64,000 nt of DNA from Lunatimonas lonarensis (GTDB lineage: Bacteria > Bacteroidota > Bacteroidia > Cytophagales > Cyclobacteriaceae): assembly GCF_000390185.1 (NCBI RefSeq), contig NZ_AQHR01000050.1:62001-126000 (forward strand). The letters are read 5' to 3'. The stretch's first letter is position 1; every line of letters starts with the position of its first letter. Below, one piece after another: positions 8,179 to 17,356 of the stretch. Position numbers and translations under genes: made by a program. The notes beneath the pieces are model-generated. The model was given only the letters and a program-made list of their open reading frames with translations. It ran no database searches and was not told the origin of the DNA.

Positions 8179-8973
8179 CTACGCTTTCAACTCAAAATCA
8201 TCTGCATCTTTCCAGGCGGGGAATTTATCCCTGTAATCCAATAAACTGGATGCGTCCAAGGTTACCAATAAGGTCTGCTCCTGGGTTCCCACAAACCCCA
8301 AGGTACTGCCTTTGAAATCGTAAACAGCAGAATGTCCAAGGTAAGCAATCCCGTTACCATCTACGCCTACCCTATTGACTCCAAGTGTATAGCACCAGTT
8401 TTCAACAGCCCTGGCTTTCAGCAGTATGTCCCAAGCCTGTACCCTGGATCCAGGCCAAGAGGCTATATACAGCGAGAGATCATATCCGAAATCTCCCTGT
8501 TGCGAAACGCGGTTGCGGGACCAAACCGGAAACCGCAAATCATAACAAATCTGTGGCAACACGTTCCACCCCTTCACCTGAAAAACCGGCATTTCCGTTC
8601 CCATCGAAAAATGACTGTCCTCACCGGCCATACGAAAGAGATGTCTTTTGTCATAAAAGGTCAATTCTCCCTCCGGCGTTGCCCAGAGAAGCCGATTAAA
8701 AAACAAGTCCTTTTCCCGTACAATGACACTGCCGGTAACGACCGCCTTGGTCTGAGAAGCCATGGCCTTGAGCCACTTGCAGGCATCGAGGTTCATTGGC
8801 TCCGACATATTGGCCACGTCCATGGTAAATCCGGTCGTGAACATCTCAGGCAGGACGATCAGGTCTACTTGTTCTCCAATTTGCCAGATCTTCTCCTCAA
8901 ACATGGACAAATTAGCCGTTTTATTATGCCAATACAGATCGGATTGTATGGCCGCAAGTTTTAAATCCTTCAT
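8179..8973 (-). CDS. Nitrilase-superfamily amidohydrolase (YafV/omega-amidase type)
   Basis: 264 residues with the nitrilase-fold catalytic triad: Glu43 in LPEMFTTGF, Lys109 in YDKRHLF and Cys143 in QICYDLRFPVW. The MFTTGF and CYDLRFPVW contexts are those of omega-amidase/YafV proteins, which hydrolyse alpha-ketoglutaramate or alpha-ketosuccinamate and act in metabolite repair and the methionine cycle. It is cytoplasmic. It converges on the FG-GAP gene with only 5 bp between the stops and is followed upstream by the def operon on the same strand after a 44-bp gap. Confidence 0.9.
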   Translation of the reverse strand: MKDLKLAAIQSDLYWHNKTANLSMFEEKIWQIGEQVDLIVLPEMFTTGFTMDVANMSEPMNLDACKWLKAMASQTKAVVTGSVIVREKDLFFNRLLWATPEGELTFYDKRHLFRMAGEDSHFSMGTEMPVFQVKGWNVLPQICYDLRFPVWSRNRVSQQGDFGYDLSLYIASWPGSRVQAWDILLKARAVENWCYTLGVNRVGVDGNGIAYLGHSAVYDFKGSTLGFVGTQEQTLLVTLDASSLLDYRDKFPAWKDADDFELKA

Positions 8974-9017
8974 GTCAGGAAAACCAACTTTTTCGTGTTG
9001 AAAAGAAACCTTACAAG

Positions 9018-9569
9018 CTACAGGGGGAAAAGCATCCGATAATCCGTAGAAACCCTCCCCTTGCTTATTTCAAGAAGTTTACTCTTCACCATCCGTCTCT
9101 TCAACCCCTTCAGGTAGTCCACAAACAAGATCCCTTCCAGGTGATCGTATTCGTGCTGTATTACCCGTGCCGTTAATCCGGAAAACTCCTCTTCTCGAAG
9201 GTTCCAGTCTTCGTCGTAGTATTCAAGCGTCAGTTTTTCGGGACGAAAGATCTCCGCCCTAACTTCAGGGATGCTCAAACAGCCCTCCTCGAATCCAAAT
9301 TCGTCTCCATATTCGTCCAGGATGATGGGGTTTATAAAGGCCCTTCTCACACCCTTCTCTTCTGATTCGTCATCAAGCATGAGGTTACTGTCTATTACAA
9401 AAAGTCGGATACCTTTGTTTATCTGGGGAGCTGCAAGCCCCACTCCACTGGCATGTTCCATCGTCGCGAACATATCTTTGATCAGCGGCTTCACGTCTTC
9501 TCCTTCGGCAATTTCCGTCGCTTCTTTCTTCAGGATGGAATGGCCATATGCCACAATCGGATATATCAT
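9018..9569 (-). CDS. def: Peptide deformylase
   Basis: 183 residues. It removes the N-terminal formyl group from nascent proteins. All three metal-site motifs are present: GVGLAAPQI (residues 42-50), EGCLSIP (95-101, Cys97 a metal ligand) and HEYDH (139-143, both His ligands and catalytic Glu140). The length fits type 1 Bacteroidota deformylases. It overlaps ruvX by 4 bp, so it is translationally coupled as the last gene of the hemerythrin-ruvX-def operon. Confidence 0.96.
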   Translation of the reverse strand: MIYPIVAYGHSILKKEATEIAEGEDVKPLIKDMFATMEHASGVGLAAPQINKGIRLFVIDSNLMLDDESEEKGVRRAFINPIILDEYGDEFGFEEGCLSIPEVRAEIFRPEKLTLEYYDEDWNLREEEFSGLTARVIQHEYDHLEGILFVDYLKGLKRRMVKSKLLEISKGRVSTDYRMLFPL

Positions 9570-9979
9570 TTTCTATCTAAGTAGGTCTGTAAAATAATGG
9601 TGGCACTGATTTTGTCAAGGTTGCCGGCTTTTTCCCTTCTATCTTTCTTCTTGCTTCCCATGGCAATCATGGATTGCATGGCCATTTTGGAGGTAAATCG
9701 CTCATCCACCAATACGACCTTCTTGTCAGCAAAGATGTTGGCTAGCTTTTTCTGCATTGTGAGCACTTGTTTCGTCATATTGGTATCGGTACCGTCCATG
9801 GATTTTGGATACCCAAGAACCAAGGTTTCTACTTCTTCTCTGCCACAATAGGCCTTCAAAAATGTCAACAAGGTATGGGTGGGAATCGTTTCCAATGGGT
9901 TTGCCACTAACTGCAATGGATCCGTCACTGCCAAACCTGTTCGTTTGGTCCCAAGGTCAATCGCCAGTACTCTACCCAT
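9566..9979 (-). CDS. ruvX: Putative Holliday junction resolvase / pre-16S rRNA nuclease
   Basis: 137 residues, a full-length YqgF/RuvX protein with the RNase H fold. It begins MGRVLAIDLGTKRTGLAV, where Asp8 is the first catalytic acidic residue. VDERFTS carries the conserved Glu of the second motif, and DKISATIILQTYL at the C terminus supplies the last Asp. In E. coli the homologue YqgF acts in 16S rRNA 5'-end maturation; a junction resolvase role is also proposed. It overlaps def by 4 bp and abuts the hemerythrin gene in a TAATG arrangement. Confidence 0.94.
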   Translation of the reverse strand: MGRVLAIDLGTKRTGLAVTDPLQLVANPLETIPTHTLLTFLKAYCGREEVETLVLGYPKSMDGTDTNMTKQVLTMQKKLANIFADKKVVLVDERFTSKMAMQSMIAMGSKKKDRREKAGNLDKISATIILQTYLDRK

Positions 9980-10737
9980 TAGTTGGACTTAATTTTTTGA
10001 AGGAGACTTCGCTTGACTTCCTTTTCCAATTCCACCGCTTTGGGAAAAAGCAGATCATTTTCGATCTTGGCATGGATGATGAGCTCCTGTTCGAGTTTTT
10101 GGAGTTCATGGTAGAGCACCCGAATGGCAATCGGTGCATCTTTTTTCAGAGAATAATTGGCGGTAAGCTTTCGGATACCTTCCATTTCATCATCATGGGC
10201 TTCGTGTTCCTCGGCAAGATCCATGATCGACGCCATTTCGAATACCATCAGCGCTTTCTGAAGTGGAAGGTTATTTCGCTCTATTTCCTGCAAAAATCGG
10301 ATTCGCTCGAACAGGGTATCCTCCTCCTCATGGATGTGGTGTATAAAGTCGTCGGCAAACAATGGAAACAGGAGGCGCAAATCTGCTAGGAGCGAATCGA
10401 AGGAAGGGTTGCTGGTAATACCGGCTACCATCGTGGAGAGAAAGGGCAACTCCTGCCGCATAAAATACCTGTGCTTCTTCTTCAGGTAACCCACCAACAC
10501 TTCGATGGGGTGAAGGTACAGTTCCTCTGTGGAGGGGTCGGGAGATTTCGCCCAGCTCTCCAATTCGGCAACTACTTGGGAGGGGCTGACTTTGAACTTT
10601 CGGCATACATCTTCCAGGGAATCGCTCTCAAACTGAAAAAAGCTGATTCCAAAGTAGTGGAGAACAGCGGCAAAAACATGATTTTCACTTACCAGATCCC
10701 CAATGCTCTTTTTATATATATCACTGGATGAAGCCAT
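9979..10737 (-). CDS. Hemerythrin-domain protein with degenerate ScdA N-terminus
   Basis: 252 residues. The N-terminal 70 residues align with the DUF542/ScdA_N module (GDLVSENHVFAAVLHYFGI, then SLEDVCRKFKV), but the CCGG cysteine pair of ScdA/YtfE is replaced by phenylalanines (FGISFFQF). The rest is a hemerythrin four-helix domain with di-iron ligand candidates in KKKHRYF, HHIHEEEDTLF, EEHEAHDDEME and HAKIENDLLF. ScdA/YtfE proteins repair nitrosative or oxidative damage to Fe-S clusters. Loss of the cysteines suggests a changed role, such as oxygen or NO sensing. First gene of a three-gene operon with ruvX and def. Confidence 0.82.
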   Translation of the reverse strand: MASSSDIYKKSIGDLVSENHVFAAVLHYFGISFFQFESDSLEDVCRKFKVSPSQVVAELESWAKSPDPSTEELYLHPIEVLVGYLKKKHRYFMRQELPFLSTMVAGITSNPSFDSLLADLRLLFPLFADDFIHHIHEEEDTLFERIRFLQEIERNNLPLQKALMVFEMASIMDLAEEHEAHDDEMEGIRKLTANYSLKKDAPIAIRVLYHELQKLEQELIIHAKIENDLLFPKAVELEKEVKRSLLQKIKSN

Positions 10738-10918
10738 TCATACAAAAGTACAAAAAATCTTGCGCAAAAATAGTGCAGTCAGGGACCGAAAATTAATTTG
10801 TTGCGTTAAATAAAACGAAACACCGAAAATATCGGTTTAATTATAAATATGAATATTTTCTGCTTAAATTAACAACCGCAGAAGTATCCACCATTGTAAC
10901 TATAACGAAACAACTAAC

Positions 10919-12547
10919 GTGAGCGAAGTAAAAAACACCAAAGCGCAAATAAGGCTCCCCATTCTACTTTCGATCGGTGTAGCCGCAGGGATCTGGTTTG
11001 GGGCCACTTTCGCCGAACCCAAAAACGACAGGAATGATCTGAAGTCTGCAATATACAAACTCCAGGAAATCATCACCTATATCAACCGCGATTATGTAGA
11101 CAGTGTAAATACCAACGAACTGGTAGAATACGGAATCGAAAAAATGCTGAATAAGCTGGATCCGCATTCGAGCTACATTTCTGCCAAGGACGCCAAACTG
11201 GCGAAATCCCAACTTGAAGGAGAGTTTGACGGTATTGGCATCGAGTTTGGCATCCTTAGGGACACCATTTATGTCGTTTCCCCGCTTACCGGAGGCCCAT
11301 CCGAGCGATTAGGGCTGTTGCCCGGTGACCAGATAATCACGGTTGACGGAAAGACCGTTGCGGGTATCGGTGTTACCAACCGGGATGTTTTTGATCTGTT
11401 GCGGGGTCCGAAGGGAAGCGTAGTAGATGTGGGTATTAAACGAAAAAATGCTGCCGACATGCTGGATTTTTCCATTACCCGTGACAAAATCCCCCAATAC
11501 TCCGTGAACGCCTCCTACATGATCGACGATGAGATTGGGTACATCAAAATTACCCGATTTGCGGCCAATACCCACGAGGAGTTCAGAAAAGCCCTCACAA
11601 CCCTAAAAGCCCAAGGAATGTCCAAGTTGATGCTGGACCTTCAGGGCAACCCGGGTGGATACATGGGGGCAGCCATCAATATCGCAGACGAGATTCTGAG
11701 CAATGAAGCAGTAATCGTATCCCAAGAGGGTAAACTCAAACGATACAACCAAAAGGCACGTGCCATGCGGCCTGGCGCATTCGAAGACGGATCAATCATT
11801 GTGCTCATCAATGAGGGTAGTGCATCAGCTTCCGAAATTGTGGCAGGTGCCGTTCAGGACAACGACCGAGGCCTGATCGTCGGACGTCGGTCGTTTGGTA
11901 AAGGATTGGTTCAAATGCCCATCGATCTCTCTGACGGAGCGGAATTGCGGCTGACCATTGCCAGGTATTACACGCCATCCGGTCGATCTATCCAAAAACC
12001 CTATGGTGAAGACGAGGAAGATTACAGCATGGACTACTTCCGCCGACTGGAACATGGCGAATTCTTCAGTGCCGATTCCGTATCCTTCAACGACAGCCTT
12101 CGATATGAAACAGTAAAAGGAAGGACAGTATACGGCGGGGGAGGCATTATGCCCGATTACTTTGTGCCTTGGGACACCACCATGTCTAGTCCCTACGTGA
12201 ACAGGTTGTTCAGTTCTGAAGCATGGAGAGAATTTATTCTTGACTACCTCGATCGAAACAAAAAAGTATACTCAAACATGAGTTTTGATGACTACTACCA
12301 TAAATACGAAGTCTCTGATGCCATGTTGAACGAGTTGATCAAGGTAGGTGAAAAGAACAAGGTTAAATTCGTAGAGAAGGACTTCAACAAGTCCAAGCCT
12401 TACCTCAAAACCCTGATAAAAGCCCATATGGGAAGAAATCTGTATGACGAAAATGCCTTTTATCGAGTCATCAACGATATCAATGAGATTTACCAACAGG
12501 GCTTAAAATTATTTGACGAAGCTACTAAGCTCGCGTTTGCCGAATAA
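10919..12547 (+). CDS. C-terminal processing peptidase (S41 family)
   Basis: 542 residues, starting at a GTG. The N-terminal membrane anchor is at about residues 11-31. A region typical of CTPs (AIYKLQEIITYINRDYVD) is followed by a PDZ domain (about 95-180, with GEFDGIGIEF and GLLPGDQIITVDG). The protease core has GGYMGAA, the serine motif NEGSASASEIVAG (299-310) and the catalytic Lys328 in RRSFGKGLVQ. CtpA-type enzymes act in the periplasm on C-terminal tails or peptidoglycan hydrolases and other envelope proteins. It is divergent from the hemerythrin operon and ends in a clear terminator, so it is monocistronic. Confidence 0.94.
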   Translation: MSEVKNTKAQIRLPILLSIGVAAGIWFGATFAEPKNDRNDLKSAIYKLQEIITYINRDYVDSVNTNELVEYGIEKMLNKLDPHSSYISAKDAKLAKSQLEGEFDGIGIEFGILRDTIYVVSPLTGGPSERLGLLPGDQIITVDGKTVAGIGVTNRDVFDLLRGPKGSVVDVGIKRKNAADMLDFSITRDKIPQYSVNASYMIDDEIGYIKITRFAANTHEEFRKALTTLKAQGMSKLMLDLQGNPGGYMGAAINIADEILSNEAVIVSQEGKLKRYNQKARAMRPGAFEDGSIIVLINEGSASASEIVAGAVQDNDRGLIVGRRSFGKGLVQMPIDLSDGAELRLTIARYYTPSGRSIQKPYGEDEEDYSMDYFRRLEHGEFFSADSVSFNDSLRYETVKGRTVYGGGGIMPDYFVPWDTTMSSPYVNRLFSSEAWREFILDYLDRNKKVYSNMSFDDYYHKYEVSDAMLNELIKVGEKNKVKFVEKDFNKSKPYLKTLIKAHMGRNLYDENAFYRVINDINEIYQQGLKLFDEATKLAFAE

Positions 12548-12575
12548 GAGGTTCTGTCTCCGATATCGCACCAAT

Positions 12576-12607
12576 AGGCCGGGATCATGCTATTCCGGCC
12601 TTTTTTT
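12576..12607 (+). terminator. Rho-independent terminator of the S41 peptidase gene
   Basis: GGCCGGGAT / ATTCCGGCC stem with one G-T wobble, 6-base loop and a run of seven Ts, 29 bp past the stop at 12547. Confidence 0.9.
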
Positions 12608-12656
12608 GTACCTTTAATGGCTGAATCAAACCATTACCGCCCAAAAAAGACCGGAA

Positions 12657-13103
12657 ATGAAATTAAAAATCACTTGTACTACGTTTGTTTTGCTAATTTC
12701 TATGATGACTGCTTACACGCAAACCAAAATCAACCACGTAGCGATCTACGCCAAAGACATCAAAAAAAGCGGTGAATTTTATGAAAACATCGTTGGATTA
12801 AAAGAGATCGATGAGCCCTTTAAGGACGGCCTTCATATTTGGTACGATATGGGCATGGGCACTTCACTCCATGTGATCGCAAGGGAACACCCCTGGACAA
12901 ATCCAAGCATTGAAAAAGACAACCACCTATGTTTCAGTGTAGCAGATTTAGATGGATTCATCAAAAAGCTCAGGGACAACAAAATCCCGTATGAAGACGC
13001 CCGGGGGAATGCCGGTAAAGTGAACATTCGACCAGATGGTATTCGCCAAATCTACATTCAGGATCCCAGTGGCTATTGGTTAGAGATCAACGATGAGTAT
13101 TGA
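12657..13103 (+). CDS. Secreted VOC-family (glyoxalase/dioxygenase fold) protein
   Basis: 148 residues with a signal peptide (cut near AYTQ, residue 21), followed by one vicinal-oxygen-chelate unit: INHVAIYAKDIKKSGEFY with His27 as first metal ligand, HVIARE, HLCFSV and, at the end, DPSGYWLEI with a Glu ligand. VOC proteins include glyoxalase I, dioxygenases and antibiotic-binding proteins. A signal peptide is uncommon but recurs in Bacteroidota. Substrate unknown. It has its own terminator, and the preceding gene also ends in one, so it is monocistronic. Confidence 0.85.
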   Translation: MKLKITCTTFVLLISMMTAYTQTKINHVAIYAKDIKKSGEFYENIVGLKEIDEPFKDGLHIWYDMGMGTSLHVIAREHPWTNPSIEKDNHLCFSVADLDGFIKKLRDNKIPYEDARGNAGKVNIRPDGIRQIYIQDPSGYWLEINDEY

Positions 13104-13121
13104 GGTGCGAACGTTTTTTGG

Positions 13122-13157
13122 AAAAGAGGCTGTTCAAAAAGAGCGGCCTCTTTTTTT
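13122..13157 (+). terminator. Rho-independent terminator of the VOC gene
   Basis: AAAGAGGC / GCCTCTTT stem with a 15-base loop and seven Ts. The A-rich 5' side could also stop transcription from the minus strand. Confidence 0.7.
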
Positions 13158-13282
13158 GGCATATGGTCGATTTCCGGCTTCGTTGAAAAAAACCGTCCAT
13201 CTTTAGGAAACACAAAAGGAGATGCCTCCATGTGTGACACCTCCTCTTTTGGTATGCAGTACCCTAGGTGATAATCCGAACA

Positions 13283-15238
13283 CTATTCATAGATCCGGTT
13301 GGGCCAGCTATCATTGCCCAAGTTGATATCGGGCAGAATTTTATCCGGATCCAGCACCACCTTGGTCACCTCCTTGGTGGTACGGTGTAGATAATTCCAT
13401 TGATTTCCGCGCTGCCATATTTCCACAGGCAGTTTCACCCGATCGGTGCTACCATCTGCATAGGTTATTTCCATCAGCACAGGCATGGGTACCCCACCTT
13501 TGTTAGAGAGCATGACCACGAAGTTGCCTCCATAAGGCACGACATTATCTATCGCAAGGTCGATGTTTTCTGTCCCAAAGAACCAACTTTTCCAAAACCA
13601 GCTTAAATTCTCACCCGATACATTTTCCATTAGGTTAAAAAAATCATTTGGCTGTGGATGCTTATAAGCCCAGGTTTCTATATAGGACTTAAAGGCATAG
13701 TCAAATCGATCAGGCTCCAAAATATACTCCCTCAACATCAGCAGCCCGATAGCCGGCTTCATGTAGGCAATCATGCCTAGATTGGAGGTGTTCGCTACAT
13801 CCGGATAGGTGTCAATTCCCTCCCGTGCAGGGTTGGAAAACCAGTTTAGGTACCTCCGGGTTTGATTGAGATTGGAGCCATACTCACCGTTGTTAAACTC
13901 CAGGCTACTGTAGTGGTTGATAAAGGTATTGAATCCCTCGTCCATCCACGCATACCTTCTTTCATTGGTACCCACTATCATCGGAAACCAGTTATGACCA
14001 AATTCATGATCGGTTACTCCCCATAAGGACTCTCCCTTGCTTGTGTAACTGCAGAAATTCAACCCCGGATACTCCATACCGTTGATATCGGAGGCAACAT
14101 TCACCGCTACAGGATAGGGATATTCATACCATCGGGCAGAGTAGTGCTCGATCGACGCTTTGGAATATTCGGTGGAGCGTCCCCAGGCATCCTTCCCGTC
14201 GCTTTCAATGGGGTAGGCCGATTGGGCCATCGCCCTTTTTCCGCTTGGGAGATCAATCTTGGCCGCATCCCAAATAAATGCCTTGGAGCTGGCGAAGGCA
14301 ATGTCCCGCGCATTTTTTATACTGAAATGCCAAGTAAGCTTGCCTTCCTGTTTTGGCCGGGAAATCTCCGGTTTGTTCACTTCGTCGGGACGCACGATAT
14401 AAACGGTGGTGTCACTACGTGCGGCGAGACTCATACGCTCCTGTTGTACCCGCGTCAGCACCTCCTTTGGATTCAACAATTCCCCGGAACCTACTACGAT
14501 GTGGTCATAAGGAACGGTCACCTTATACTCAAAATCACCATAACCCAAATAAAACTCTCCCGCTCCCAGATAGGGCTCTATATTCCAGCCTACCACATCA
14601 TCAAACACCGCCACCTTGGGATACCATTGGGCCAATGCATAGATCTGCCCGTCCTTTACCCCAAGTCTACCCATACGATCCATACCCTTTTGGGGAACTT
14701 TGAACTCAAAATCCATGGAGATAATCGCCTGCCCACCTTTTGCTGGAATAGGTTCATCCAATACCACCTGCATACGTGTGTCCGTAATTCGATAGGTTGT
14801 AGACACCCGGCTGTTTCGCTTCGTCAGTTGCGCCCGTACGTTGGAAATTTCATAGCCTCCATCGGTGTCCCCGTTGTATCTATTGCCCTGTATAGGTGTG
14901 GTCAACGTACCTCTGGAGTCTGGCGTAAAGCGATTTTGTTCCAAATGCAACCAGATAAACGGCAACTCCTCCGGGCTGTTGTTGATGTAAGTAATGGTAA
15001 CTTTTCCCTTGAGAACGTGTGTATTTTCGTCGATCTCCGCTTCTATGATGTAATCGGCCCCATTTTGCCAATAGGATGGCCCGGGTTTTCCGGAAGCGGT
15101 TCGATAGGCCGATCCTTGCCTATAGGTAAATTCATCAAACAACGGTTGATTCGTCTCCGGCTGATTCTGTGCATAGCCCCCAATCGGAGATACGCATGCC
15201 ACGATCAACAGGGATATTCCCAGCAACAATTTTCTCAT
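13283..15238 (-). CDS. Secreted M1-family metallopeptidase
   Basis: 651 residues with a signal peptide (cut after GGYAQ, about residue 24). The gluzincin active site is complete: GMEYPG (about 387-392), the zinc motif HEFGHNWFP (His411, Glu412, His415) and the third ligand Glu434 in WMDEGFNTF. An N-terminal beta domain (about 60-250) precedes it, and a C-terminal beta domain (DLAIDNVV, VVMLSNKGGVPMPV) follows. M1 enzymes are aminopeptidases; Bacteroidota use secreted forms to digest peptides. Another M1 member lies at 34325. Divergent from the TonB receptor gene. Confidence 0.92.
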   Translation of the reverse strand: MRKLLLGISLLIVACVSPIGGYAQNQPETNQPLFDEFTYRQGSAYRTASGKPGPSYWQNGADYIIEAEIDENTHVLKGKVTITYINNSPEELPFIWLHLEQNRFTPDSRGTLTTPIQGNRYNGDTDGGYEISNVRAQLTKRNSRVSTTYRITDTRMQVVLDEPIPAKGGQAIISMDFEFKVPQKGMDRMGRLGVKDGQIYALAQWYPKVAVFDDVVGWNIEPYLGAGEFYLGYGDFEYKVTVPYDHIVVGSGELLNPKEVLTRVQQERMSLAARSDTTVYIVRPDEVNKPEISRPKQEGKLTWHFSIKNARDIAFASSKAFIWDAAKIDLPSGKRAMAQSAYPIESDGKDAWGRSTEYSKASIEHYSARWYEYPYPVAVNVASDINGMEYPGLNFCSYTSKGESLWGVTDHEFGHNWFPMIVGTNERRYAWMDEGFNTFINHYSSLEFNNGEYGSNLNQTRRYLNWFSNPAREGIDTYPDVANTSNLGMIAYMKPAIGLLMLREYILEPDRFDYAFKSYIETWAYKHPQPNDFFNLMENVSGENLSWFWKSWFFGTENIDLAIDNVVPYGGNFVVMLSNKGGVPMPVLMEITYADGSTDRVKLPVEIWQRGNQWNYLHRTTKEVTKVVLDPDKILPDINLGNDSWPNRIYE

Positions 15239-15416
15239 AAAATCGATTGATTTGGTTTAGCACAAAGCTAACAAGACTGGGTCAAACGAAAAAATACCTG
15301 GCAGCGGAATGATTTATAGTGAGCGATCCTTTCAAACCATAACCCACTATTTTGACAACGGCCTTGTTAATGTGGTGGATTCAAAAGTTCTTTGTCCCGA
15401 AATTGACCTAACCACC

Positions 15417-17243
15417 ATGAAAAAATTTTGCTTATCCGTCTGCCTTTTGTCTCTCCTAGGAGCATTGAAGGCCCAAGTGGACACCACTTCTATCGCCCTA
15501 GATGAGGTGGTGATCAAGGAAAACCGTCTAGAAATCCCATTTGCCAAAAGCTCCCGCAACATTGCCGTCATCCACCGCAAAGAAATAGAAACTGCTCCCG
15601 CCCGTAGCCTGCAGGAAGTTTTGGCGTTTACACCTGGCGTCGACGTTAGGCAACGGGGGGTTAGTGGGGTCCAAGCCGACGTGGGTATACGGGGGGGCTC
15701 TTTTGAGCAGACGCTCATGCTGGTGAATGGAATCAAACTAACCGACCCCCAGACCGGCCACCACATGATGAACATACCGGTGCCCCTTGGCAGCATAGAG
15801 CGGGTAGACATCCTGAAGGGTCCGGCTTCACGTATTTATGGTCAAAACGCCTATACAGGCGCGATCAATATCATTACAACCCTGCCCGACGAAATCGGGC
15901 TTCAGGGAGGAATCTACGGAGGTGATTTCGGCATGCGGGGAGGAAACCTTCAAGTGGCCCTGCCGGTAGGATCCTTCAAGCAGAGTTTCTCCCTATCCCA
16001 CGATGCCTCCAATGGTCACTGGTACAACTCCGATTTTGTGGTGAACAACCTTTTCTACGAAGGAGGTATCGACCTGAACGACAGCCATGAAATCAAGGCG
16101 TTATTGGCGTTCACCTCCAGAGAATTTGGTGCAAACGGCTTTTATACCAGTGCCTTTCCCGATCAATGGGAGAGCATCCAAACCTATTTGGGAGCCATTA
16201 GCCATACCTACGATGCCCGCAGGCTTTGGGTCAACACCCGCGCCTACTGGAGGCGAAACGAAGATGAATTCCGCCTCTATCGCGAGAATCCTGCTTTTTT
16301 TCAAAACATCCACACCACTGACGTGACTGCCCTTGAGATAAACGGACGTTACCAGTCGAAGGCAGGCACGAGCGGGTTTGGACTAGAAGGCAGATCCGAA
16401 CAGATCGATAGCAATAACCTTGGCAATAGAGAGAGAACGCTTATGGGGGTATTTGCCGAGCATAAAATCGCCTTTCTCTCCAGGGGAGATCTCCGGGCGG
16501 GGGTTTATTCCAATTACTATTCCGAATATGGTTGGCGGCATTTCCCCGGTGCCGAAATCGGCTATGAACTTAGTGACTTGGTTCGTCTGTACGGAAACTA
16601 TGGCGTCAGCTTCCGGATTCCCACCTACACCGACCTATACTACGTAGGCCCAACCAACATCGGCAACGATGCCCTGGAACCAGAAAAAGCCATCAATTAT
16701 GAGGCAGGGATCAAATTAGGTGCCCAAAACCTTCGAGCCGAAATCGTCTATTTCAACCGACATACCAACAACTTGATAGAATGGGCCCGCGCAGATGCAG
16801 CCGATCCGTGGCAACCTCAAAACTTTAACGAGGTAACCTTTCAAGGCCTCGAGGCTGGGCTTCTTTATCGCTTTACCAATTCAGGAGAGGGCCTACGGAT
16901 CGAGGAGGCTTCGCTGTCTTATAACTTCATTGATGCCAACCTGGTAGAGCGGGAAGGGCAGGAAACACGATACGCCCTAAACGCCCTTCGCCATCAGCTT
17001 ATCGGCGGCCTTCGAACCTCCTATGGCCCTGGTATCGAACTGAACCTCAAAACCAGGTACATAGAACGTATGATGTTGGATCCCTATTTTTTGCTGGACG
17101 CCCGCCTGGATGTACATCGCCTGAAAAAATTAGGCTACTTTGCCGAGTGCTCCAATATCACCAATGCAGACTATATAGAAGCAGGAACGGTACAAATGCC
17201 GGGCAGGTGGTTTCGGGCAGGGGTCAACTTCCGAATAAGATAA
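15417..17243 (+). CDS. TonB-dependent outer membrane receptor
   Basis: 608 residues from the chosen start. The frame is open upstream to 15309, but only the ATG at 15417 yields a signal peptide (MKKFCLSVCLLSLLGALKAQ). A plug domain follows (IALDEVVIKENR TonB-box region, then SLQEVLAFTPGVDVRQRG, GIRGGSFEQTLMLVNG, IERVDILKGPASRIYG, GAINIIT), then a 22-strand barrel ending RWFRAGVNFRIR. There is no SusD partner and no carboxypeptidase-like domain, so it resembles BtuB/siderophore or cobalamin receptors rather than SusC glycan importers. Ligand unknown. Divergent from the M1 peptidase. Confidence 0.92.
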   Translation: MKKFCLSVCLLSLLGALKAQVDTTSIALDEVVIKENRLEIPFAKSSRNIAVIHRKEIETAPARSLQEVLAFTPGVDVRQRGVSGVQADVGIRGGSFEQTLMLVNGIKLTDPQTGHHMMNIPVPLGSIERVDILKGPASRIYGQNAYTGAINIITTLPDEIGLQGGIYGGDFGMRGGNLQVALPVGSFKQSFSLSHDASNGHWYNSDFVVNNLFYEGGIDLNDSHEIKALLAFTSREFGANGFYTSAFPDQWESIQTYLGAISHTYDARRLWVNTRAYWRRNEDEFRLYRENPAFFQNIHTTDVTALEINGRYQSKAGTSGFGLEGRSEQIDSNNLGNRERTLMGVFAEHKIAFLSRGDLRAGVYSNYYSEYGWRHFPGAEIGYELSDLVRLYGNYGVSFRIPTYTDLYYVGPTNIGNDALEPEKAINYEAGIKLGAQNLRAEIVYFNRHTNNLIEWARADAADPWQPQNFNEVTFQGLEAGLLYRFTNSGEGLRIEEASLSYNFIDANLVEREGQETRYALNALRHQLIGGLRTSYGPGIELNLKTRYIERMMLDPYFLLDARLDVHRLKKLGYFAECSNITNADYIEAGTVQMPGRWFRAGVNFRIR

Positions 17244-17320
17244 GGGTCTCGGCAATTGCAACGAATTCGGAAGCATCTTCGGATTGCCTATGTTTGCCCG
17301 TAGAGGTATGATCAAGGCTT

Positions 17321-17346
17321 GGGAAAGGGAACCAGTTTCCTTTCCC
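17321..17346 (+). terminator. Possible terminator of the TonB receptor gene
   Basis: 11-bp inverted repeat GGGAAAGGGAA / TTTCCTTTCCC with one G-T pair and a 4-base loop, in the gap between two convergent genes. Only a short T-rich stretch follows, so it is a moderate call. Confidence 0.45.
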
Positions 17347-17356
17347 TATTTCACAT

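Noticed and set aside
14144-15250. Long plus-strand frame opposite the M1 peptidase gene
   Set aside because: It lies entirely antisense to a gene with a complete zinc active site, and its translation is low-complexity without any known motif.
15309-15416. Longer start for the TonB receptor
   Set aside because: The extra 36 residues hide the signal peptide, which begins at 15417.
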